Shown here piece by piece: positions 18,341 to 27,405 of a DNA stretch of 46,616 nucleotides. Under the pieces are notes generated by a model, which was given only the letters and a program-made list of their open reading frames with translations, ran no database searches and had not been told where the DNA came from. The position numbers and the translations under genes were made by a program. This DNA is from Sergeia podlipaevii (lineage: Eukaryota > Euglenozoa > Kinetoplastea > Trypanosomatida > Trypanosomatidae), in contig JASANZ010002107.1 in NCBI GenBank assembly GCA_030849805.1, positions 1-46,616 on the forward strand. The letters run 5' to 3'. Each line of letters begins with the position of its first letter. Within the stretch, counting starts at the first letter, position 1.

Positions 18341-19355
18341 TGCTGCTTCGCGATTCTTCAAAGATCCAACTGCGATATAACATCGAAATAAAAGAAAAAT
18401 GCAGAGTGGCATACAAGAAATATATATATATGAAAAAAAAACAAGGGATACTGTGGCTACGAACCAACTGCTATGTTGGAAACAAAATAAAAAAAACGGT
18501 ACAAAAAGCGTTTGCATATACAACGACACACACACAAAAAAAAAAAATAGGCAAACATACAGGGAAGAAAAAACAGCAGTAAACCTTTTTAAAATAAAAA
18601 GAATTCTTTCCTTCTTGATGGTACAAATCGAAAAAAAAACAAGAAAAAAATGTATAAAAAATTCTTTTTATAAAAAAAAAGTCAACACAGAAAAAGGGAG
18701 TTAGAAGAAAAAAAAAAGAAAACCCAATGCCGTAAAAAAAGGAAAAAGAAACTGGAATAACAGAATGACCACGTCAAGCTACTACTACTCACTACAATTT
18801 TCTTTCTACCTTTCGGTTCTTTCTCTCTCACACACACTCACTCTCTTCCAATGTACGTCCGCTATTTTGTTGCTTCGCAGCTGCGTCAGTACTGAACGCA
18901 TTCCATGCCAGCCATTAATGTACTTGAGTCTTGGGTTCTCCACGCTGCATTAATCTCACTCCCCTCCCTTCAGCAAAAAAAAATGAAAAGAATACAAAAT
19001 AAAATAGTAAGGAACAGCTCAAAACAAGGAATGCACAAGTGGAAGGCGAGGGAGAAACAGAAAAGATTAAGATAAAGGGGGAGCTACGCACGTTTCTGGT
19101 GTGAACATCTCATAAAAATTTCTTCTTCTGCTTTATAAATTTCCATATGCACTTCTCTATTGCTCAAGCTTGAGAGTCCTTTGTTACTTTTTTTTGTGGT
19201 GTGTGTGTTTGTTTTCCTTCTGCCTTCTTTTCAAGCAATGTTTGGTTTCCTTTCTCATTCGCCTCCCTGCAGCAAGCCCACACACACACACCTCATGAGT
19301 GCGTGCGTGCGTGCGCCTATCCCCAATGTAAACACGCGATTATGCACCAAGTACC

Positions 19356-20690
19356 CTAGTAAGCAACCGCGGCCTCACGATTGCGCTGAGACTCAGTGGA
19401 CTTGGCCGCAACAGATGGGGGGCGAGCGTCGGAGCTGATAGACATACTGCGGCTACGCTGTTGAGAGCCAGGCTGCTGCTCCTCACGCTCGCTGCGAGTC
19501 GCCTCATCGCGGCTGCGCTGGCTAGCCGTGGGCTTGGAGGCAACAAGAGGGGGCTTTGAGAGGGACTGACGGCGAGATGACTGCGCGCTGGCGGCTCCGG
19601 CTTCGCTAGCACGGCGGCGAGCAACGGAGGTTTCTTCGCGCTCGTTGCGGATGGCGCAGTCGCGGTTACGTTGGGACTCGGTGCGCTTCATGGCCACGAG
19701 TGGGGGCTTAGAAAGGGACTGGGGACGAGAGGCCCGAGACTGATGAGAACCCACAGAGGTACCAGACTCACCACGAGCGTAGTTGGCGGGAGTGGGCTCG
19801 GGGGTGGCCTCGCGGCGCTTGCGCTCCTCAATCATCTGCTGCGCAGTGGGGGCGTTATCGATGCCATAGTGGAGGCTGTTGAGCTGGCTGAGGAGCAGTT
19901 GGGTCGTGGTGATAAGAACGGCGTTCTTGCTGTTGAGCTCCTTCACCTGGCGGACGTCACGCGCGTTGGTGAGCTGGGCATTCTTCAAGTGAGCGCAGCG
20001 GCTCGCGGCGTTCTTCTCCTCCTGACGCTTCTCCAAGGCGAGAGAGTCAGATAGCTTTGTCTTAAGAGCACGGAAAGTCTTGATCTTCTCAGAGAGGGTC
20101 TGAGCGCTGTGCACATTCATAGCGGCATGCTCCAAGGACTTCTTGGTCTCCTCATCCACCTCGACGGCGTCGTCGGCGACGGCGCGGGGGGCGTTTTTCT
20201 TCTCCTGAGCTTTGCTGAGCTTGGCAATCAGAGTCTCGCGCTTGTTCTGAAGCTCCTGAATGTACGCGGCGATCTCCTCCTCAGACTGGCGCTTATCGGC
20301 TTCCTCAACCTGGCTCATCTCGCTGCGGAGAGGACCCTCCACGTAGTCGTTGCTGCGCTGCGCAAAGCGCTCAAAACGCTGCACGCGAGCGGCGACATTG
20401 TACACCTCGGCAGCGCCATCGTGGCCCTCAATATCAAGAGCAAGAGAGTCCTGCTCGTCCTTGTGGTGGCGCACGGTCTCAGTAAGGCGCACACGCTCCT
20501 CGCGGAGAGCTTCAATGCTGGGCAGAGAGCTGCACTTGTAGCTGTCGTCGTTAAGGGCAGTGCGGATACGAAAGTTCAGGCTGGAGCGGAGAGCATCAAG
20601 CTTGGCCTGTGCCTCAGCGACTTCGGCATCCGTGACCCCAGCGGGGGCAGCGCGGGTGACGGGAACGGGATCCTCAGTAGGGTATTCCAT
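19356..20690 (-). CDS. Coiled-coil protein with three C-terminal repeats
   Basis: 444 aa, ATG at 20688-20690. Residues about 15-290 are almost entirely helical and charged with heptad spacing, indicating a long coiled coil. The C-terminal part (about 300-444) is Arg/Ser/Pro-rich and basic, with three imperfect repeats at about 325-353, 376-404 and 420-442. Each repeat has a KPPLVA- or RPPSVA-like core followed by ESQRNRD- or ASQRSRD-like residues. Two copies also share SLSKPP and EREE flanks. The codons are GC-rich and uniform compared with several neighbours, which may point to strong expression. Coiled coils with basic repeat tails are common in trypanosomatid cytoskeletal or flagellar proteins, but I cannot name this one. 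The Ser-rich repeats are possible kinase sites. Confidence 0.85.
   Translation of the reverse strand: MEYPTEDPVPVTRAAPAGVTDAEVAEAQAKLDALRSSLNFRIRTALNDDSYKCSSLPSIEALREERVRLTETVRHHKDEQDSLALDIEGHDGAAEVYNVAARVQRFERFAQRSNDYVEGPLRSEMSQVEEADKRQSEEEIAAYIQELQNKRETLIAKLSKAQEKKNAPRAVADDAVEVDEETKKSLEHAAMNVHSAQTLSEKIKTFRALKTKLSDSLALEKRQEEKNAASRCAHLKNAQLTNARDVRQVKELNSKNAVLITTTQLLLSQLNSLHYGIDNAPTAQQMIEERKRREATPEPTPANYARGESGTSVGSHQSRASRPQSLSKPPLVAMKRTESQRNRDCAIRNEREETSVARRRASEAGAASAQSSRRQSLSKPPLVASKPTASQRSRDEATRSEREEQQPGSQQRSRSMSISSDARPPSVAAKSTESQRNREAAVAY
19365..19718 (-). repeat. Three imperfect coding repeats
   Basis: DNA encoding residues 325-442 of the coiled-coil protein. Copies 1 and 2 are the closest pair. 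Copy 3 is shorter and ends within two residues of the stop. Confidence 0.8.
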
Positions 20691-22076
20691 TTTCTCTTTT
20701 TTGGTATGTATTTTTTTTTTCTGATTGTTTGAAGTTGTCAGTGAGACTACACGAGACGGGCGGATTTAAACTTGTCGAAAGAATCTAATTCGCGTTTGCT
20801 TGTTCGTAAATCGAAGGATGCAAACTGTCAAATTGGACTCTTTTTTTTTGGCTTCTGCTTCACACTAGAGCGTTAGATTGCTTGCCAATGTTTTTCCGTA
20901 GTTGTTTGTTGGTTTAAATGCTACTAAAGTAGTCTAGATAAAAGAACGAGTAGAACTCACTTGAGGATAACTAATAAGAGAGAATAACTAAAGGCGCAAG
21001 AAAAAAGGAGGGAAAGAGGAAACAACAATAACAACACCACATAGATGCCGTGTAATATATGTATCAGCAAAGAAAAGAAAAAAAAAGGCAAGCGATCAGC
21101 GAATATTTTTTTATATAGTGCAAATGTAAATGCATAGACAGAAACAGAAAAAGACAAAAAAAAATGTAAAGGAAAAGTACATGCAATCCGCAAAAGGTAC
21201 TTACATATACAATGCACTCACAGCTTCACACTCTTTCCCTTCGCTACGTAATGCTTAAATATGTCCTCTATTTTCTTCTCTTTTGATAGCTATTTTTTAT
21301 GTTTTATGTTTCCTTCTTCTTCTTTTGAGGGTCAACTCGACTACAATCCCGCAAGCGATAAAATAATTAAATAAGAAAGGGGGTGGCGGCAAACAAAAAA
21401 GTAAAATTTGATTTACACCAAGTATAAAAGTAAATATATGAAGAAGTTGGTACTCAGCAATTGCATGAAGAATACATAGCCATCCATTGGCAAACAGACA
21501 AAAAAATAAAGCCTACACAAACCGCTCTGTGGTCTTGTCAAGATGGAAATTGTCTCACCTCAGCTTCTTCTTTTCTATCCTTATAAAAGATTTTTTAAAA
21601 AAAAGCATTTCTGTTTAGAGAGACACATTTTCCGTTTATGCCCCCAAAAAACTACTTGTTGTTGGTGTTCCCACACCCTCTTTCATTGCTCTCTGCTTTC
21701 CATCTTGCGTCCGTAGCACGCAAAGAAAGGGAGAAAACAAAAAAAAGAGAGAAAAGTTCTGAAAAGTAGCGTTTCAAGAAATAATCGCGTGTAATGAGGT
21801 ACTATTCACTCCTTTATTCATCTCTGTTCACGCTATCATGTATTGCCCTCCGCATCAAATACTGAACTACAAAGGAAAAAAAATGAAAGCAATAGCGAAG
21901 AGAACCCAAAACAAGTTCCCGTGCATTAGCTCTAGAACAGTAATAAAGAGTAATACCAAAATGCGCAATTTTACTTTTCTTTTTGAGTTGTTTCCCGCTT
22001 GACACTTGTGTTTCTCTATTGAAATGTATATATATATAATGAATACACGTGCATGTACAAACACATTCATGCTATA
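20691..22076. other. Intergenic spacer, 1386 bp
   Basis: No credible gene. It has T-rich stretches on the plus strand near 20700-20900, a strong purine run at 20998-21022, and AT-rich sequence with a TA run at 22025-22039. Minus-sense frames here are low-complexity. Confidence 0.7.
20998..21022 (-). promoter_or_regulatory. Trans-splicing polypyrimidine tract (coiled-coil gene)
   Basis: Pure C/T in the minus sense except at the ends. The next AG is at 20988-20989, giving a 5' UTR of about 297 nt, long compared with neighbours. Confidence 0.5.
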
Positions 22077-24101
22077 TTACAGTTTGGATAGCGAGCGCTG
22101 CTGTGCCTTGGAGCGAGCCATCACAGCGGCCAGTTCCATCGACACTCGAAAGTCCTCCTTCGTCACTGGCTTCGTAGCCACAGCCACTGATGGCGGAGGC
22201 AGTGCGTTGACAACGGGGACGTGCAGAAGATTCATAAGTTCCTTCACAAAAAGTGCCGTGCCGCCCTCCTCACCACCAACGTGCGTCAAATGCCGAAGTA
22301 GACGATCATCCATAAGTGGGCCGCTTCGCTGCAAGGAGTTGACCAGATCTTGGTAGGTCGGGGCAGGACTTCCGTCAGGTAGCCGAGGCTCAATGCCACG
22401 CATCTCCAGCGACTCCGCACGCTCCAAGCGACGAAAGATACGCCGATGACGCTCATCTCTCTGTGAGTCCTTCTCAATAGATATAAAGGGGATGTCATTG
22501 AACACAGTGAGCTCGTAGTCCGTAGACTGAGGGTTGTCGCCAAGAGCAACAGCGCGGCCTTCACGTACCACTCCAGCGTAGTTCATCTGAGTATCCACAC
22601 TGCTGCTGCTGGAGACATCCTCTGTTGCTGCGCACTCGGAGGATGGGCTAGAAGACTCCTCGCCGCTGCTCGCCACGCGATCTTTACCAAACAAATATCT
22701 CAGCGCAGTAGACTTGCTTACACCAATCTTGGAAAAGACGACGCTGTTCGGCTGCGGCATCGCATTGACGCCACCACAAATGAAACTACCAACGGCATCC
22801 TTGAAGTACCGAGAGTACAACGCAATGGGAATACCCAGCAGAATGACTTGTGCAACGTCGGGGTACGCCGGTGAGGTTGAGTGAAGCCGCTTCTTCATGT
22901 CCTTGTAATCGGTGCCGAGCAGGCCGGTCATGAAACGAGCAAAGGACTGGGTTGTGGAGTCTGACAACTTCCGTGCAGCTTCAGGCACCCCACGAGTAAG
23001 CACGTCTATTGCATGTTGGATCACCATCGCTTCTTCCGCGCTGCTACCCGAGGACCCTTGCTGGGTCTGGTGAGCTTCATGCTCAAAATCAATGTGTGCC
23101 TCCACGTACTCCACACGCAAAATGCCAAGTGCCGCAAGCATGTCCTCGCGGGAGCTGATGTACCCCAACTTCCATTGTACTTTTTTGGGATCCTGAGCAG
23201 CACCACGGTATAACGCGGACATGTCCGTATCGTTGCTGGCGCTGGAAGGAGAAAAGTGCGGACCTGGCTGGCCCTGGCTAGCGGCGTGCATCACCTCCAG
23301 ATATGTCAGAAGCGTCTTCCACATGCGCTGGTAGCGCTGCGACATGTGGGACAGCACTGCTACAACGTTCGGCTCACCGCTGATGATGTCACGCATATAC
23401 GCCTCGTAAATTTTTTTGAGTCTGAACTGGAGTCGCTGGCTTGTGTTGCGGTCGATACAGGTGCCACGAACACAGAAGCGCTCCCGTACTGCTTCGGCAC
23501 CTCCACTATAGCCACCGCTACCATTGTAGGAAATATTTGGTCCAGCCGTGCTGCGTCCACTACTATCAAAAAGACTGGCATTCATCACCATCGCCTTGGG
23601 CAGATTCGTATGAAACTTCAAGGTAAGCTCCACCGATTCCTTGGTCGCACAGTGAATGCTATCGGCGTAGTGAGGCACCATCGCGACCGAGTCAGCCGAG
23701 CAGCAGTAGAGCACCGCCCCGGTATAGAGGCTCAGCAGAAGACGGCCTCCACGGCATTTAGGTAGATCCGCCGCTGCTGCGCTAATGACACGCTGTCCAA
23801 CATCCTTCGCCTTTTCAGTACGAGAAAGATCCACAGCGACGGTATTTTGCGCCGCCAATGTCGCAGTGCGACATCTTCCTTCGCTTTCCCGCAGCGTTCT
23901 TCTCAGTGGGATGTAGACCTGATCAATCACGCGCCGATCCGCAGTAGTGACAACACACACGCTACCACCATTTAGCAGCCAGCGGCGGATAGGATCATAA
24001 CAGGGACTACTGGTGATGGGCAAGTACTGTCCCTTAGCCTTGTGTGGAGTTGATATTAGAGTACCGTCGAGGTCGGCAAGTAACCAATACCCAGAAAGCA
24101 T
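22077..24101 (-). CDS. HAD-superfamily hydrolase-like protein with large insert
   Basis: 674 aa, ATG at 24099-24101. All four HAD motifs are visible. Motif I is DLDGT at residues 10-14, with D10 as nucleophile and D12 as acid/base. Motif II is Thr52/Thr53 in CVVTTADRR. Motif III is Lys463 in GVSKSTALRYLFG. Motif IV is GDNPQSTDYE, with D522 and D528. The GVSK and GDNP signatures resemble the Cof/IIB type, which usually acts on small phosphorylated substrates such as sugar phosphates. About 400 residues separate motifs II and III, far more than in ordinary family members (roughly 250-300 aa in total). This insert contains a Cys-poor helical region and a Ser-rich loop. A Ser/Glu-rich loop also splits motifs III and IV, and a basic helical tail follows. 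Catalysis is likely because the key residues are intact. The substrate is unknown. Confidence 0.85.
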   Translation of the reverse strand: MLSGYWLLADLDGTLISTPHKAKGQYLPITSSPCYDPIRRWLLNGGSVCVVTTADRRVIDQVYIPLRRTLRESEGRCRTATLAAQNTVAVDLSRTEKAKDVGQRVISAAAADLPKCRGGRLLLSLYTGAVLYCCSADSVAMVPHYADSIHCATKESVELTLKFHTNLPKAMVMNASLFDSSGRSTAGPNISYNGSGGYSGGAEAVRERFCVRGTCIDRNTSQRLQFRLKKIYEAYMRDIISGEPNVVAVLSHMSQRYQRMWKTLLTYLEVMHAASQGQPGPHFSPSSASNDTDMSALYRGAAQDPKKVQWKLGYISSREDMLAALGILRVEYVEAHIDFEHEAHQTQQGSSGSSAEEAMVIQHAIDVLTRGVPEAARKLSDSTTQSFARFMTGLLGTDYKDMKKRLHSTSPAYPDVAQVILLGIPIALYSRYFKDAVGSFICGGVNAMPQPNSVVFSKIGVSKSTALRYLFGKDRVASSGEESSSPSSECAATEDVSSSSSVDTQMNYAGVVREGRAVALGDNPQSTDYELTVFNDIPFISIEKDSQRDERHRRIFRRLERAESLEMRGIEPRLPDGSPAPTYQDLVNSLQRSGPLMDDRLLRHLTHVGGEEGGTALFVKELMNLLHVPVVNALPPPSVAVATKPVTKEDFRVSMELAAVMARSKAQQRSLSKL

Positions 24102-25093
24102 TGAGTGAAGTAAAAGAGCAATAATTATATATACGGCTTTATTTTATTTTTTTGAAAAAAAAGAGAAAAGTGAGGCCTAAAAATTTTAATGTAAAAATGT
24201 TCCCTTTACTCGTGTATCTTGTTTTTCTCTTCCTGTTTTCCCTTCTAATGTGCGTGTGAGAAAGCAAGTTTCACCCAGTGGTAGAACAAAAGAGAAAAAA
24301 AAAAAAAGAATGTCAGCAGCTTGCTACGTTCGCGCTTTCAGATATATATATACTTCAACAAATAAATTTGCAACACTAAAAAAAAGTGTAAATGAAAAAA
24401 AAAGGGAAAGTTCCTTCCTTCCTTAATATGACCTAGGTAACAATAGAGGTGTAGGTAATCGGTTTTTGATAATATTCTTCGCTGAATGTTTCTAAATATA
24501 ATACACGAGCAAAAAAAAAAAAAAGAAGAGCAATGAAAAGATAAAAATACAAAAGCGATTACAAGCACAACAGCACAAAAAAAACATACCTGAAAGGGCA
24601 CATCATCATCACACGCACCAACACAAAAATGATGTTGGCGTCTATTTCGTAAAAGAAAAAAAAGTTAAAATGCAAAAAAAAAAAAAAGATCCATTTTTAT
24701 TTTTGTTGTGTGTGGTAAATGAAATGCAAGTATGTCACACATAAGCCACTATCCCTTCATATTTATATGTATTGAGAATGTGGGAGAGAAAGTTACTTTT
24801 TCCGCTCACGAATATTGCGCGGAAGGACTGTCAACAAATATGGAGATACTTTCCTTTTGGTATATGTCAAGATATTGCAGCAGCAAGAGAAGTATATATA
24901 AAAAAAAAAGTATAAGGAGCCTCATCACTTTACCAAAGAAAAAAATAGATTCAAAGATTCCAGAAACGGATATATATATTTATATATTCAAATGTAGATA
25001 AAGGAATAGTAATAAAAAGAAAAAAAGGATAGAAAAGGCAACACTATATACAAAAAAAAAAAATCGAGAGCAAAAGTGTTCATTATTTTTTTT
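24102..25093. other. Intergenic spacer, 992 bp
   Basis: AT-rich, with A runs and short TA repeats near 24342-24351 and 24971-24978. No credible gene. Confidence 0.7.
24154..24175 (-). promoter_or_regulatory. Trans-splicing polypyrimidine tract (HAD gene)
   Basis: C/T-rich in the minus sense. The first AG is at 24137-24138, giving a predicted 5' UTR of about 35 nt. Confidence 0.55.
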
Positions 25094-27004
25094 TTATGTT
25101 TCCTTTTCAGTTGAGCTATCTGCATCCACATCCACATCTTCTTCCAATTCACTCTCGTCACGCATAGCAGCCGCAAGTGCTGCTGTAGTTGCGGTATCTC
25201 CGGAGGAGAGCTCAACACCTGAAGACCCACTCACGTTGCCGTCATATCCCACAGCACTGTTATCAACTCCAGCGACAGCGGCGCTACTGTTACTGGTACT
25301 CGTAGCAAACTCGCTCGCCTCATCACTGCCCAGCACGGTGCCGTCAGGCAGTGCATTGAACATCTTTCCCCCCCTCCTCCTCTTCCCTCGAGGAGGAGGT
25401 GCAGCAGCAGCACTAAAACGGCTAGTGCTGGAAGTTTCATTCACATCCTCCGCCACCACCGGTGGCGTCGGAATCAACGCTGTTGGTAAACTCGGCACGA
25501 CATCCATCGCAGACCCGTGGAGAGGCTGGCGGTGAGTAGTAGAAGAAGGTGGTAGCTGCGCTAGACTGTGTGCACTAGCACTCCTCATAGCCCTACCACT
25601 AGAGACCTCATTGCGTCTGCTCACGCTGCCATTATTAAACGTCCTCGTCTGTATAGAGTAAAAGTTTTGATGAGCGCCGGCACTGCTATTGTTGGCACTG
25701 GTGAGGCTTCGGCTGAACCGTGCGTTGTTGAGGCTCCTGCTGCTGCGCCACGCACTCACGCCTCCAGAAGCGGCAACAAAAGCAGACGCCGGGGTAGCTG
25801 ATATTGAACTGCCCGTGTTCATATGCCGTGAGCGCGCCGTCATGGACGATACCGTGAACTCCGTTATCTCCAAAGGGTCAGCGTGCTGATACGCACCGGC
25901 GTCAGGATTGAATGAGAAAATACTCTCTCCAATGTAATCACTGTTAGTGGTGGTGGCGGCCAAGGTGGCTGCGAGGGCTCCGTTATAGTTGCCAACACCG
26001 CCGTTGGCCGGCAACGCACCCCCAATGAGAGAACGGAATGGTGCAGCAGCTCCCACACCACTCGCAGCACAGCGAGATTGTGCTTCTTCTGTAGGCACCA
26101 AAAACAAAATGGAATCCATTGTTGCATTATCAGCTACAGGGTCATATTCGGCCCCAAGTAAATCGACAAGGTCAAGAGCCATCTTTGCTGATGATGGCGT
26201 TTCAGACCCATCAGGTAAAAGAGAGCCAGCCGCTGAAGTTTCCTTGTCAGCAGCAACAGCCACGACGTCTAGTGGATTCTCTATCCTTCGATTGAACGTG
26301 CTATGATGTGTCAGCTGTTCATGTGCTCCATCATCCCTTTCAATGTGCACGTTTATCATCTCGACCTCCTCCTGCGCATGAAGGGTGTCTACGGAAGCAG
26401 CCAGCTTGTCAATCTCATCCAGAGGAATGCCTCCTAGTAGTGCCTCTAATCGTTCATGCTGCGGCAAGGCCTGGCACACTGCGCTATGCGCGTCCCAGTC
26501 CGCTGCTTGGCAGGCAACACCACAGTAAAACGCATAACGGCAGCGGCATTGTGGAAGATACAGTGAACGGGCCCCGCAGTAAGTGCACTCACGAGTTACT
26601 GCTTCGACATTGTCTAACCCCAGCATCGTCCAGGCGTCCTCGCGACTCTCGCCGTGTTCATTAGCGGCATCACTTTCGCCATCGCTGCAATCTCCTTCCG
26701 CTTGCTTTATTCGCATAAGATGGCACCCTTCGCCGTGAACGGGCCAGTGGCCGAGTTGGCAAGACACGGAGCAATACTGCGCTGTACCACATGGGCAGTC
26801 CAGTAAGTTGTCTGATACTTTGCACGAGCCGCATAGGTCACAGCCAAAGGCATCCTGCCCACCAAACCCAAGTCCTAGACGCCAGCGCTGAATGGATAAA
26901 GAGCTAGGTCCCGCCTGCGAACAACATGTGGCGGTTCTGATCGGCCTTTCTTCTTTTTCATCGGCTTTGCCTTTCTCAGAAAAAAAACTGTAGAGGTAGT
27001 TCAT
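25094..27004 (-). CDS. Tandem MYND zinc-finger protein
   Basis: 636 aa, ATG at 27002-27004. Two complete MYND fingers are visible. The first has ligands C55, C58, C70, C72, C78, C82, H90 and C94. The second has C140, C143, C153, C155, C161, C165, H173 and C177. MYND fingers bind proline-rich peptides and serve as protein-interaction modules. There is no SET domain beside them, so this is not an obvious lysine methyltransferase. The rest (about 200-636) is mostly disordered, rich in Ser, Ala, Asn and Thr, with a basic RGKRRRGGK patch near residue 540 that could be a nuclear localisation signal and a very acidic tail. It is probably an adaptor. Partners are unknown. Confidence 0.9.
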   Translation of the reverse strand: MNYLYSFFSEKGKADEKEERPIRTATCCSQAGPSSLSIQRWRLGLGFGGQDAFGCDLCGSCKVSDNLLDCPCGTAQYCSVSCQLGHWPVHGEGCHLMRIKQAEGDCSDGESDAANEHGESREDAWTMLGLDNVEAVTRECTYCGARSLYLPQCRCRYAFYCGVACQAADWDAHSAVCQALPQHERLEALLGGIPLDEIDKLAASVDTLHAQEEVEMINVHIERDDGAHEQLTHHSTFNRRIENPLDVVAVAADKETSAAGSLLPDGSETPSSAKMALDLVDLLGAEYDPVADNATMDSILFLVPTEEAQSRCAASGVGAAAPFRSLIGGALPANGGVGNYNGALAATLAATTTNSDYIGESIFSFNPDAGAYQHADPLEITEFTVSSMTARSRHMNTGSSISATPASAFVAASGGVSAWRSSRSLNNARFSRSLTSANNSSAGAHQNFYSIQTRTFNNGSVSRRNEVSSGRAMRSASAHSLAQLPPSSTTHRQPLHGSAMDVVPSLPTALIPTPPVVAEDVNETSSTSRFSAAAAPPPRGKRRRGGKMFNALPDGTVLGSDEASEFATSTSNSSAAVAGVDNSAVGYDGNVSGSSGVELSSGDTATTAALAAAMRDESELEEDVDVDADSSTEKET

Positions 27005-27405
27005 CTCTATGTGTAAAGAGAAAAAAACGCTTTTCAGTCAAAAGAAAATATATAAAATGAATGTACGCGCAGAAAATAAAAAAAAAAAAAAAAAGTAGTA
27101 GCATGTTAGCGCACCCACAGCATCAAGAAAAAAAAAAAGTAAGACTGCGAGCAAAACACGTGTTAAAAAATGTGACTATAACCGCAACTGTCGAACACGG
27201 GCATATATTGCTATCTGGAGTTTTCCTGTTTACAAGGCTTACACGCGCGCTTTTCATTTTATCTATTTTTTTATAATTGTATTTTGCATTTAGCACACTT
27301 AGCAACGGAGGAAAAAAAAAACATTAATTTATCGACACATTAACTTTCATTCTTTAAAAAGGAAAAAGATAGAGAATGCTTCTTTCTTCCTCATTCTCCA
27401 TCACA
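27005..27405. other. Intergenic spacer, 401 bp
   Basis: The shortest spacer. It holds the splice tract of the MYND gene and, next to 27405, a purine-rich 3' UTR (minus sense) of DPH2. No gene. Confidence 0.75.
27071..27095 (-). promoter_or_regulatory. Trans-splicing polypyrimidine tract (MYND gene)
   Basis: T-rich tract in the minus sense. The next AG is at 27030-27031, giving a 5' UTR of about 25 nt. Confidence 0.55.

Larger units (their letters stand above)
16734..19355. other. Long intergenic spacer, 2622 bp
   Basis: The longest gene-free stretch. Homopolymer A runs, (TAA)n at 18312-18340 and CA/TG runs dominate. Features that stand out are an alternating purine-pyrimidine run at 17136-17167, a 7-bp hairpin at 17263-17286 and a less AT-rich block at about 18765-18960 with no open frame that looks real. 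No tRNA or known small RNA was recognised. Confidence 0.6.

Noticed and set aside
20109..20732. 207-codon plus-strand frame with hydrophobic product
   Set aside because: Antisense to the coiled-coil gene. The hydrophobicity comes from reverse reading of charged Glu and Lys codons.
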